Source: Acidimicrobiia bacterium (GTDB lineage Bacteria; Actinomycetota; Acidimicrobiia; Acidimicrobiales; CATQHL01). Taken from it: a stretch of 39,677 nucleotides of DNA. A program made the translations under genes and the position numbers. Shown here one piece after another: positions 31,709 through 39,643 of this stretch. The notes under the pieces were generated by a model, which was given only the letters and a program-made list of their open reading frames with translations, was not told where the DNA came from and ran no database searches. The first letter of the stretch is position 1, and every line of letters begins with the position of its first letter. Location: positions 1-39,677 of the forward strand of contig JAGWAK010000003.1 in the NCBI GenBank assembly GCA_021296435.1. Direction: 5' to 3'.

Positions 31709-32622
31709 GCGGAGGAGCTCTCGTCCCGATCGGTTGCCGGATCCGCCTCCGTCCGGCCCTCGCGACGCCGGCCGCCTGCATACTCGAAGCCGAAGCGACC
31801 CTTGATGCAGAGGTGCCCGGAGGTGACCTCGTGATCGTCCGGCGAGGTGACCCGGAAGATCTCGTCGTCCTGGGTGTGCAACTCCAGGTTGCAGCCGACG
31901 CCGCAGTAGGGACAGACCGTCGTGGTCACCGCCTGGGCCTCGGGGTCGAAACCACCCGATTCGCGGAGGTCGAATTCCCGGGTGAAGATGAGTGCTCCCG
32001 TGGGACACACCCCGATGCAGTTGCCGCAGTAGACACAGGCCGACTCGGGCAACTCGACGTCGTACTCGGTGGATATGCGGGCATCGAATCCGCGACCCGC
32101 CACGGCGATCGCAAACGTGTACTGGGCCTCGGTGCCGCAGGCGTCAACACACTTGTAGCAGAGCACACAACGGTCGTAGTCCCGGACGTAGAGCTCGTCG
32201 TGGCGCCGCACCGGCTCGCTCACCCGTGCCCGGTCCGGCCCGTGGCGTTCGGGGTCGGTTCCGTACTCCTCGAGCCAGCGCAGGATGTCCGCCTCGGCGC
32301 GGGAGAGATCCACCGAGGAGGCAAGCAACTCCAGGACCATCCGGCGCGAGGCCCGCACCCGGTCGCCGCCCGTGCGGATCTCCATGCCCTCGGTCACCCG
32401 GCGTGAGCAGGCCGGTACCAAGGTGCGCGATCCCTCCAACTCCACAACACAGACCCGGCAGGCGTTGACGGGTGTAATCGTCGGGGCCCAGCAGATCGTC
32501 GGCACCTCCACCCCGGCGTCGCGGCAGACGTCCAGGATCGTGCTGCCCTCGGCGGCGGCCCGTTCGGTGCCGTCGATGCGTACCGTGACCTTGCGCCGGG
32601 GGATCGGCACCGGGGTGCTCAT
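31705..32622 (-). CDS. Formate-dehydrogenase-like iron-sulfur protein lacking the catalytic domain
   Basis: 305 residues. Residues 11-75: plant-type [2Fe-2S] domain with Cys44, Cys55, Cys58, Cys72. Residues 150-210: two [4Fe-4S] motifs, Cys152/155/158/162 and Cys196/199/202/206. Residues 235-280: the Mo/W-bis-MGD Fe4S4 domain start VCPYCGVGCNLEL ... HLCIKGRFGFEYA with Cys237/240/244/272. In FdsA/FdhF-type formate dehydrogenases about 600 more residues follow, binding the molybdopterin; here the protein stops after 33 polar residues. The His-Cys [4Fe-4S] motif of NuoG is also missing (the region reads LLASSVDLSRAEADIL). It is therefore an electron-wire protein, probably paired with the NuoEF fusion encoded immediately upstream (4-base overlap). 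Confidence 0.85.
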   Translation of the reverse strand: MSTPVPIPRRKVTVRIDGTERAAAEGSTILDVCRDAGVEVPTICWAPTITPVNACRVCVVELEGSRTLVPACSRRVTEGMEIRTGGDRVRASRRMVLELLASSVDLSRAEADILRWLEEYGTDPERHGPDRARVSEPVRRHDELYVRDYDRCVLCYKCVDACGTEAQYTFAIAVAGRGFDARISTEYDVELPESACVYCGNCIGVCPTGALIFTREFDLRESGGFDPEAQAVTTTVCPYCGVGCNLELHTQDDEIFRVTSPDDHEVTSGHLCIKGRFGFEYAGGRRREGRTEADPATDRDESSSA

Positions 32623-34385
32623 GGCCGCGCTCCGGCGCCGTCGAGAAGTCCCAGACGCCGGGCGGAGCCCACCGCCGAGGCCGCCGTGTGTCCCAGCCCG
32701 CAGATCGAGGCGTCGCTCATCACCGTGTCCAGGTCGTCAAGCAGGTCGGTGTCACCCGGTTGCGCCGAGCCGGAGCGCAGGCGCACGATCGCCTCGTTCT
32801 GGCGGACGGTACCCACCCGGCACGGCACGCACTGCCCGCAGGACTCGTCACGAAAGAAGGCGGTGATCCGCTCCACGATGTCGCCGATGTCCGCGGCGCC
32901 GTCGAAGACGGTGACCGCCCCGGAACCCAGCGTGAGGTCGGCTGCTCGAACGTCCTCAAATGTCAAGGGCACGTCGCTCGCCCCGGGAGACACGAAGACT
33001 CCCGCGGCCCCGCCCAGCAGCACGGCCCCGGGAGAGGCCGGGGCGCCGGCTAGTTCCAGCAGCTCGCCGAGCGACGTGCCGAACGGCACCTCGTAGACGC
33101 CCGGACCGCTCACGTCGCCGGCCACCGAGAACAGTTTCGTGCCGGGACTCTCGGCGGTGCCCACCGCGCGGAACCCCGCCGCGCCGCAGCTGAGGATCAC
33201 CGGCACATTGTGGAGCGTCTCGACGTTGTTGACGACGGTGGGCCGGCCGAACAGACCCACCTCGGTGGGGAACGGCGGCTTCGACCGGGGCTCGCCCCGG
33301 TAGCCCTCCAGCGAGTTGAACAGCGCCGTCTCCTCACCGCAGATGTAGGCGCCGGCCCCTCGGCGAACTTCGAGGTCGAAGCTCAGGCCGCTGCCGGCCA
33401 CGTCGGACCCCAGCAGCCCGCGGTGGCGCGCCTGGTTGATTGCGTCGACGATCCGCTCCTCGGCGGTGGGGTACTCGCCCCTGATGTAGATGTAGCCCTG
33501 CGCGGCGCCGACGGTCAACCCGGCGATCGTCATGGATTCGACCAGGGCGAAGGGATCGCCCTCCAGCAGCACCCGATCCTTGAAGGTGCCCGGCTCGGAC
33601 TCGTCCGCATTGCACACCACGTAGCGTTCCCGCTGAGCCGAGGCCGCCACGGCCCGCCACTTCACGCCGGTCGGGAAAGCAGCTCCGCCCCTGCCGCGCA
33701 GCCCCGAGTCGGCGATCTCGCGCAGCACCGCCTCCGGACCCATGGCCAGCGCGGTCCGCAGCGCCTGGTACCCGCCGTGCGCCCGGTACTCCTCCAGGCT
33801 GGTCGGATCCACGACGCCGATGCGGCCCGTCAACCAGGCGGGCCCGGCGGCGACCACCAGCGGTGGGGCCTCTGTCGCACCCTCGGCTGCCAGAGCGCCG
33901 GCGACCGATCCCGTGACCGTCAAGCGGGCCGCGTCGTCCCCCGCGCGCTGCACGAACAGGGCAGGGGCCCGGTCGCACTGGCCGAGGCACGGGCTCGGAT
34001 GCACACCGACCGGCTCCTCGCCGTCGTGACCGGTGTCCGCCGCGGGATCGCGGTACCCGGGGTGGACGCGGCAGGCAATGTCGTCGCAGACGTGGACGAC
34101 TGTTCGCGGACCCGCCTCGGTGCGCAGCAGGGCGTAGAACGTGGCGACCCCGAAAGCCTCGGCACGGGGCACCTCGAGTCGCGCGCAGAGCTCTGCCAGC
34201 GCTTCGGGGCTGATCCAGCCGATCCCGTCCTGCAGGGCGTGCAGCGACGGCAGCAACAAGTGCCGGCGATCGGGCCCTCGCCGGATCACCCGGCTGTCGA
34301 CAGGGTCGTAGCGACGCCCGACGGTCCCGTCCAGAACACGCACCTCCGCCGGTGTTGGGGCGCCGACGGAGGGCCTCGATTCCAT
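32619..34385 (-). CDS. NuoE-NuoF fusion, NADH-binding flavoprotein
   Basis: 588 residues. The first 165 are NuoE/FdsG-like with the thioredoxin-fold [2Fe-2S] motif VCDDIACRVHPG and PCLGQCDRAP (C-x4-C, C-x3-C). The remainder is NuoF/FdsB-like: GLRGRGGAAFPTGVKWRA and VCNADESEPGTFKDR (FMN), GYIYIRGEYPTAEERI, RGAGAYICGEETALFNSLEG (NADH/FMN), FGRPTVVNNVETL, and the [4Fe-4S] ligands ESCGQCVPCR with a final Cys in SICGLG. Such fusions form the NAD module of soluble formate dehydrogenases and bidirectional hydrogenases. No full formate dehydrogenase or hydrogenase lies here, so its partner is likely the neighbouring iron-sulfur protein and the molybdenum hydroxylase or the Rieske oxygenase. Confidence 0.9.
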   Translation of the reverse strand: MESRPSVGAPTPAEVRVLDGTVGRRYDPVDSRVIRRGPDRRHLLLPSLHALQDGIGWISPEALAELCARLEVPRAEAFGVATFYALLRTEAGPRTVVHVCDDIACRVHPGYRDPAADTGHDGEEPVGVHPSPCLGQCDRAPALFVQRAGDDAARLTVTGSVAGALAAEGATEAPPLVVAAGPAWLTGRIGVVDPTSLEEYRAHGGYQALRTALAMGPEAVLREIADSGLRGRGGAAFPTGVKWRAVAASAQRERYVVCNADESEPGTFKDRVLLEGDPFALVESMTIAGLTVGAAQGYIYIRGEYPTAEERIVDAINQARHRGLLGSDVAGSGLSFDLEVRRGAGAYICGEETALFNSLEGYRGEPRSKPPFPTEVGLFGRPTVVNNVETLHNVPVILSCGAAGFRAVGTAESPGTKLFSVAGDVSGPGVYEVPFGTSLGELLELAGAPASPGAVLLGGAAGVFVSPGASDVPLTFEDVRAADLTLGSGAVTVFDGAADIGDIVERITAFFRDESCGQCVPCRVGTVRQNEAIVRLRSGSAQPGDTDLLDDLDTVMSDASICGLGHTAASAVGSARRLGLLDGAGARP

Positions 34386-34452
34386 CGTTCCAGCCTAGAA
34401 GTGCGGCTCGGCGTCGCAGAGTCAGCCCCGCTGCGCCGCGGCGCGACTCCGC

Positions 34453-36843
34453 TCAGGCTGTCGAATGCCCCCTGAGCAGGGCGCGCAGGCGCGGCGGGCT
34501 CAGGTTGGACTGCGTGATCGACACACCCAGGGGTACCAGAGCGTCGTGCACAGCGGCAGCGAGCGCCGCCGGTGTCACGATGATCGCCCCCTCGCCTGCC
34601 CCCCGGAAGCCGCCGATCAACCCCGACGGCGTCTCGCGGTGGATGATTCGCGCCCGCACCGCGTCGCCGAATGTGGGGATCATGTAATCCAGCAGGGTCG
34701 AGGTCAGCGGTTGCCCGTTCTCGTCGTAGTGGATCTCCTCGAAGAACGTCTGCCCCACAGCCTGCGCCACCGCTCCGTGGATCTGCCCGTCCAGCAGCAC
34801 GCCGTCGATCACGGTCCCGCAGTCGTGGACGATCGTCAGGTCCTGCACCGTCACGACCCCAGTGGCCGCTTCGACCTCCACGACCGCGGCCGCCGCCGCC
34901 GTGGAATAGGTGGCGGCCACGTTCATCTTTCCCCGCTCGTCGGGGAACGGGCTGGTGTTGCCCGGGTCGTACCCCACCACGACCGACAACCCCGGATCCA
35001 TGCCGGGCGGCAGCAGGAACGTGTGCAGATACGCCACGGCAGCGATCTGGGCGAACGGGATCGCCGCCTCCCCCAGCCGGAAGAAGCCGTCGGAGGCCTC
35101 GATCTGCTCGGCGGGGGCTTCCAGCATTCCCGCGGCGATGGCCGCCATCTTGTCTCGCACCTGCTGTGCCGCCTTGATGACCGCTCCGCCACCCATGACC
35201 GCCGAACGGCTCCCCCACGTGCCGATGCCGTAGGGCAGCGCGGCAGTGTCGCCGTCGCTGACCTCGACGTCGTCAGGGCTGATACCGAGGGTTTCCGCGG
35301 CCACCTTGGCGTAGATGGTCTCGTGTCCCTGTCCCTGGGACTTGGTGCCGACGGCCACGTTCACCCTGCCGTCGGGCTGAACGGTCAGCATCGCCATCTC
35401 ATAACCACCGAAGCGGCCGGCCAGGCCGTGGATGTTGGGCGCCGTGGGCTCCACCATCTGGGCGATCCCCACACCCACGAGGCGGCCCGCCGTCCTCGCC
35501 TCGTCGCGGGCTCCGCAGGCGGCGTCGTAATCCACGGCCTCGAGAAGCTCGGTGAGCTGGTCGCCGAAACTACCGGTGTCGAGGACCGAGCCTGTCGCCG
35601 TCACGTAGGGCCGCGGCTCGTCGGGGATCATGTTCGCCCGGCGAATCGTGACAGGATCGATGCCGAGCCGCTCCCCCACCAGGTCCAGGACCCGCTCCAT
35701 CAGGAAGATGCCCTGCGGCTGGCCGTAACCGCGGTAGCCGCCCATCGGGCCCTTGTTGGTCGCCACGCAGCGCAACTCGAAGGCGTAGTCCTGGAGGTCG
35801 TAGCAGTTCGGAACCACGCTCGTGGTCACGATCGCCGGCGCACAACCCAGGATGTACAACTCCGGAGACCCGACGTCCACGACGAAGTTGGCCCGCAGCC
35901 CAAGGATCTTGCCGTCGTCGCGGTAGGCCACCTCCACCTCGTGGACCTGCTGGCGGGAGTGCAGCCCGGAGAGCAGGTTCTCGGTGCGGTCCTGCTGCCA
36001 GACGACCGGGTGGCGCACCCGCATCGCCAGCACCGCCACCAGCACCTCCTCGCGCATGAAGTGCGCCTTGTTGCCGAAGCCGCCCCCCATGTCGGGCGCC
36101 ACGACCCTGATCTTGGCCTCGCTCAGCCCGGAAATGTCCGAGATCACGGTGCGCAACGTGTGCGGGACCTGAGTCGATACGTACATTTCGAGGCGCCCCG
36201 TGGCCGGGTCGAACTCGCCGAGCGCACCGTGGCCCTCCATCGGTAGGCCGGAGATACGGTGATGGGTGAAGCGCTCCTGCAGGACCCCGTCGGCGCCGGC
36301 GAACGCCGCCTCGATGTCGCCATGGCTGCCCGGCATGAACAGAAAGACGTTGTCGCCCCAGTCCTCGTACAGCAGCGGTGCCTCAGGATCCAAGCCGGCC
36401 TCCGCGTCGCTGACCGCGGGCAGTTCTTCGTAGTCCACCTCGATGAGCTCGAGCGCGTCCTCGGCGATGTACCTGCTGTCGGCGACGACCGCGGCAACCG
36501 GCTCGCCCACGAACCGCACCTTGTCGGTGGCGAGCACCGACCATGTGATCTGCCTCAGCGTCGGGATCATGGGGAGGTGATGGCTGAACTCGCCGGTTTC
36601 GGCCGCCAGTTCGCCCCCCGTGAACACCCCGATGACCCCGGGGAGGGTCAGCGCACCGGAACCGTCGATGTGGCGGATCCGGGCGTGCGCCACGGGGCTG
36701 CGCAGGATGGCGATGTGCTTCAGGTCGGGCCGGTACACGTCGCCGAGAAACTCACCCTGACCGCATAGCAGCCGGGTGTCCTCCTTGCGCCGGAGGGCGG
36801 CGCCCGTCTCCGCCGGCGCCTGTGGCGGCGCGGTGACGCTCAC
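34453..36843 (-). CDS. Molybdenum hydroxylase large (molybdopterin-binding) subunit, CoxL/XDH family
   Basis: 796 residues from GTG 36843 (GTGA overlap with the small subunit; the frame stays open upstream). RRKEDTRLLCGQGEFLGDV opens the a/b hammerhead domain. The molybdopterin domain has the Gly-rich PDMGGGFGNKA (250-259), GTKSQGQGHETI and GTWGSRSAVMGGGAV. The catalytic Glu is E751 in RGAGEGA. The active-site loop at 369-375 is GYRGYGQ, not AYxCSFR of aerobic CO dehydrogenase form I and not the AYRGAGR of form II, so it should not be called a CO dehydrogenase. It hydroxylates an unknown carbon, perhaps on an aldehyde or N-heterocycle. 67 bases separate it from the next gene. Confidence 0.9.
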   Translation of the reverse strand: MSVTAPPQAPAETGAALRRKEDTRLLCGQGEFLGDVYRPDLKHIAILRSPVAHARIRHIDGSGALTLPGVIGVFTGGELAAETGEFSHHLPMIPTLRQITWSVLATDKVRFVGEPVAAVVADSRYIAEDALELIEVDYEELPAVSDAEAGLDPEAPLLYEDWGDNVFLFMPGSHGDIEAAFAGADGVLQERFTHHRISGLPMEGHGALGEFDPATGRLEMYVSTQVPHTLRTVISDISGLSEAKIRVVAPDMGGGFGNKAHFMREEVLVAVLAMRVRHPVVWQQDRTENLLSGLHSRQQVHEVEVAYRDDGKILGLRANFVVDVGSPELYILGCAPAIVTTSVVPNCYDLQDYAFELRCVATNKGPMGGYRGYGQPQGIFLMERVLDLVGERLGIDPVTIRRANMIPDEPRPYVTATGSVLDTGSFGDQLTELLEAVDYDAACGARDEARTAGRLVGVGIAQMVEPTAPNIHGLAGRFGGYEMAMLTVQPDGRVNVAVGTKSQGQGHETIYAKVAAETLGISPDDVEVSDGDTAALPYGIGTWGSRSAVMGGGAVIKAAQQVRDKMAAIAAGMLEAPAEQIEASDGFFRLGEAAIPFAQIAAVAYLHTFLLPPGMDPGLSVVVGYDPGNTSPFPDERGKMNVAATYSTAAAAAVVEVEAATGVVTVQDLTIVHDCGTVIDGVLLDGQIHGAVAQAVGQTFFEEIHYDENGQPLTSTLLDYMIPTFGDAVRARIIHRETPSGLIGGFRGAGEGAIIVTPAALAAAVHDALVPLGVSITQSNLSPPRLRALLRGHSTA

Positions 36844-37313
36844 AGCTGCTCCTCGGCAGTGCCGGCGACGGCCTCGAGGGCCTTGACAATGTTGACGTAT
36901 CCGGTACAGCGGCAGAGGTTGCCCGACATCCACTCCTCGATCCGGTCCCGACTCGGGTGGGGATCGGTCTCGAAGAGTTCCAGTGCCGTCAGCACCATTC
37001 CCGGTGTGCAGAAGCCGCACTGAAGGCCGTGGTGGGTCGACAGCGCCTGCTGGATGGGGTGCAACGACCCCGGAGAACCCACCCCCTCGATGGTGCGCAC
37101 CTCCGAGCCGCCCACCTGCACGGTGAACATGAGACAGGACCGCACACCACATCCGTCGACCAGGACCGTGCAAGCGCCGCAGGAGCCCTGCTCGCATCCC
37201 GCATGAGCCCCTGTCATGGCAAGGCGGTCGCGCAGCGTGTCCAGCAGCAACTCGCGCGGCTCGACCTCCACCTCCGCGACCTCGCCGTTGAGCGAGAATC
37301 GGACCTTCGTCAT
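36840..37313 (-). CDS. Molybdenum hydroxylase small subunit (2x[2Fe-2S])
   Basis: 157 residues from ATG 37313, with AGGAG about ten bases upstream. It binds two [2Fe-2S] clusters that pass electrons from molybdopterin to FAD. The N-terminal plant-type cluster is GCEQGSCGACTVLVDG with the fourth Cys in SCLMF; the C-terminal helical cluster is CGFCTPGMVL and GNLCRCTGY. Length and motifs are standard for CoxS/XdhC-type subunits. Between it and the FAD subunit are 53 bases; it overlaps the large subunit by 4. Confidence 0.95.
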   Translation of the reverse strand: MTKVRFSLNGEVAEVEVEPRELLLDTLRDRLAMTGAHAGCEQGSCGACTVLVDGCGVRSCLMFTVQVGGSEVRTIEGVGSPGSLHPIQQALSTHHGLQCGFCTPGMVLTALELFETDPHPSRDRIEEWMSGNLCRCTGYVNIVKALEAVAGTAEEQL

Positions 37314-37366
37314 GCCGGCTCACTCCTCATTGCGGCTCCTCCTCGTCTACTTCGGTGTGCGTGTGC

Positions 37367-38248
37367 TCAGGCGCCACCGGCCGAGCCGGCCCGTGCCCAG
37401 GCTCTCCGCACGGCGTCGGCGGCCAGCACGGCGGCGAGTTCACGCCGGTAGTCCTTCGAACCGTGCACGTCGCCGGGAGGATCCGCCGCCGCGGCGACCC
37501 GCCTCCCCAGTTCCTCCGCCGCGCCGTCGGTCAGGCTGGACTCTCCCCGCAGGAAGTCCCCCGCGGCACTGAGATCCATCGGCGTCGGGCCGAGACCGCA
37601 ACCGGCGACCCGCACCTGCTCGCAGGCCCCGAAACCATCGCGGTGCAGGATGACGGCCACCCCTGCTGTGGCGAAGTCACCGTGGCGGCGGACGAACTCA
37701 CTGAACGCGCCGCCGTCGCCGTCGCGGTGTGCGGGGACCTCGACGGTCGTCAGCAACTCGTCGGGCTCGAGGCCGGTCGTGAAGGGACCGGCGAACAACT
37801 CGGCGGCGGGAATGGCCCGCTCGCTCCCCGTGCTGGCGACGATGACACGACCCTCCAGCGCCACCAGCAGCGCCGGCAGTTCGGCGACCGGATCGGCGTG
37901 GGCGAGGCTTCCGCCGAGTGTCCCCCGGTTGCGGATCCCGACGTGGCCGATGAGCTCCGCCACTTCCGCGAAGATCGGGGCCTTCTGGCGCACGTCGGGG
38001 TCGGTCTCCAGGAAGCGATGGCGGCACATGGCGCCGAACCGCAGCGTGCCGTTGTGGGATTCGAAACCCGACAGCGCTCCCAGGTGGTTCACGTCCACGA
38101 GCAGGCTCGGACGCGCCAGGCGCAGGTTCATCAGCGGCACCAGGCTCTGCCCGCCGGCCAGCACCCGGGAGTCCTCGGCGCTGGCGAGAGCCTCGGTGGC
38201 CTCGCCGACCGATCCGGCAGCGACGTAGTCGAACCGCGGGGGTTTCAC
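37367..38248 (-). CDS. Molybdenum hydroxylase medium (FAD-binding) subunit
   Basis: 293 residues from GTG 38248, overlapping the Rieske stop (GTGA); the longer open frame upstream lies within the Rieske gene. The FAD motifs of the CoxM family are present: AGGQSLVPLMNLRLARP and RNRGTLGGSLAHADPVAELPALLVAL. The C-terminal CODH-like domain ends with HGSKDYRRELAAVLAADAVRRAW. It receives electrons from the 2Fe-2S subunit and passes them to an external acceptor. The order medium-small-large is the classical order for this family. Confidence 0.93.
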   Translation of the reverse strand: MKPPRFDYVAAGSVGEATEALASAEDSRVLAGGQSLVPLMNLRLARPSLLVDVNHLGALSGFESHNGTLRFGAMCRHRFLETDPDVRQKAPIFAEVAELIGHVGIRNRGTLGGSLAHADPVAELPALLVALEGRVIVASTGSERAIPAAELFAGPFTTGLEPDELLTTVEVPAHRDGDGGAFSEFVRRHGDFATAGVAVILHRDGFGACEQVRVAGCGLGPTPMDLSAAGDFLRGESSLTDGAAEELGRRVAAAADPPGDVHGSKDYRRELAAVLAADAVRRAWARAGSAGGA

Positions 38249-39474
38249 GCCGGCACTGCCGCTGCCGCTCGCCGGTCCTCGGCACGGTAGCGCCCCACCA
38301 GCCAGGTGTTGAATTGGGCCAGGACCGACTCCTGCCACGAGTACCGTCCACGCGGCGCGAAACGGGACCCCATTCCCCGCTGCACCGCCGTGTTGGTGGG
38401 CAGGTCCTGGTTGTTGAACAGCTCCACGCCGTGGATGGCCGCGCCGAGCAACTCCCCGAACAGCGGCACCTCGAGTGTCGACGGCGGGAAGATGTAGGCC
38501 ATGGTCAAGGTGTGTGACGACTCGCTGACGGGTTGAACCGTGAACCAGAACGCCGAGTCGGGCTGGAAACCCATCAGCAGGCTCGGAGGCACGTAGGCGA
38601 ACAGCATCCGCCATCGTTCGGTCTCGGTCAGCGTCGGGATGATCGGGAAGATGGCCTTCTGGGTCGGATTGAAGCCACCGTCGGGAATTGTCGCCCCCAT
38701 GGCGCCGTACATGGCGGCGTCACCCTCCTCGAAGGGCGCGTACCAGGCGTTCCGCGACGGCGCGAAGTCGTGGATCCCTTTGTGGAGACGGTCGGGGTGG
38801 TAGCCCTCCATGAAGTTCTCGACCATGATCTTCCAGTTGAACGGGAGACCCGGGACGGTCTCGGGCTCCACCGTGATCATGTCATCGACGTGATAGTTCG
38901 CCAGCACCTCGTCGAGCTTCACCAGCCGGGGGCTGAGCGGTGGGGCCTCGTCATCGAAGTTGACGAACACGAAGCCCTTCCAGAGTTCCGTGCGCAGCCG
39001 GGGCAGGCTGATGTCCGAGCGAGAGAACCCGGTCGTCTCACCCATCTCCGGCGCGCCCACGAGCCTGCCGTCGAGGTCGTAGGTCCACCAGTCGTAAGGG
39101 CACCGGAAGGTCCGGCAGTTACCCGACGTCTCCGGCGGCAACTCGAACCACTCCGAGGGCGGTCGCTGGGCGGGTGCCGTCACACACATGCCGCGGTGCT
39201 GGCAGACCGAGGACATGACGTTGATCTCGCCATCGGTTCCACGTGCAACGATTAGCGGCTCCCCCGCGACCGTGATCGTGAAGAAGTCCCCCACCTCGGC
39301 GATCTGATCACTACGTCCCACGCAGATCCACTCATGGCCGAACACGGCCTCCCTCTCGAACGCGAAGAAGCCCGGATCGGCGTACACCGCAGGTGGGAGA
39401 CCCACGGCGGCACTGAAGTCCTGAGCCGAGGCGTCGAGGCTCTCCAGCGGGATGGGGCAGCGCCGGTGTGTCAT
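38245..39474 (-). CDS. Rieske non-heme iron oxygenase alpha subunit with altered cluster ligand
   Basis: 409 residues from ATG 39474, which has AGGAGG eight bases upstream; GTG 39483 touches that site and is unlikely. The Rieske domain has Cys91-x-His93 (VCQHRGM), an insert, then Cys125-Pro-Tyr-Asp128 (CPYDWWTYDLDG): the expected second histidine is Asp. The spacing between the two halves is 31 residues instead of about 15-17. The catalytic domain looks normal: VENFMEGYHPDRLHKGI with His226 and His231, and Asp357 in NNQDLPTNTAVQRGM, the carboxylate of the mononuclear iron site. Oxygenases of this family hydroxylate aromatic rings, quaternary amines and other compounds; the substrate is unknown. 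First gene of the operon. Confidence 0.9.
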   Translation of the reverse strand: MTHRRCPIPLESLDASAQDFSAAVGLPPAVYADPGFFAFEREAVFGHEWICVGRSDQIAEVGDFFTITVAGEPLIVARGTDGEINVMSSVCQHRGMCVTAPAQRPPSEWFELPPETSGNCRTFRCPYDWWTYDLDGRLVGAPEMGETTGFSRSDISLPRLRTELWKGFVFVNFDDEAPPLSPRLVKLDEVLANYHVDDMITVEPETVPGLPFNWKIMVENFMEGYHPDRLHKGIHDFAPSRNAWYAPFEEGDAAMYGAMGATIPDGGFNPTQKAIFPIIPTLTETERWRMLFAYVPPSLLMGFQPDSAFWFTVQPVSESSHTLTMAYIFPPSTLEVPLFGELLGAAIHGVELFNNQDLPTNTAVQRGMGSRFAPRGRYSWQESVLAQFNTWLVGRYRAEDRRAAAAVPA

Positions 39475-39493
39475 CACACTCACCTCCTGTTCC

Positions 39494-39564
39494 GTTTAGC
39501 CCCTGCAGCGCCGTGGACCGCTGGTCAGGCCACGACCGGGGCCACACCACGCAACAAGCTAAAC
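39494..39564. promoter_or_regulatory. Divergent intergenic region with inverted GTTTAGC/GCTAAAC
   Basis: GTTTAGC at 39494-39500 and GCTAAAC at 39558-39564 are inverted copies 57 bases apart in the gap between the Rieske start and the divergent gene. They could be half-sites for a regulator controlling both directions. I see no convincing -35/-10 pair. Confidence 0.3.
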
Positions 39565-39643
39565 TCGCCGGTCACGTTCGGGCGGCGACGTTAGCAGCCG
39601 TCCGAATGCGCTGGGGAAGCTCGACGACGGAGGAATTCCGCAC

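Noticed and set aside
30236..31834. 532-codon plus-strand open frame opposite the quinone oxidoreductase and TSUP genes
   Set aside because: Residue composition is a reverse-complement artefact (runs of His, Arg, Gln), no domain recognised.
31705..34385. Respiratory complex I (nuoEFG)
   Set aside because: No other nuo genes are present, the NuoG His-Cys motif is missing, and NuoE and NuoF are fused as in soluble formate dehydrogenases and hydrogenases.
34453..38248. Aerobic carbon monoxide dehydrogenase (coxMSL)
   Set aside because: The large-subunit loop is GYRGYGQ and lacks the AYxCSFR cysteine motif needed for CO oxidation.
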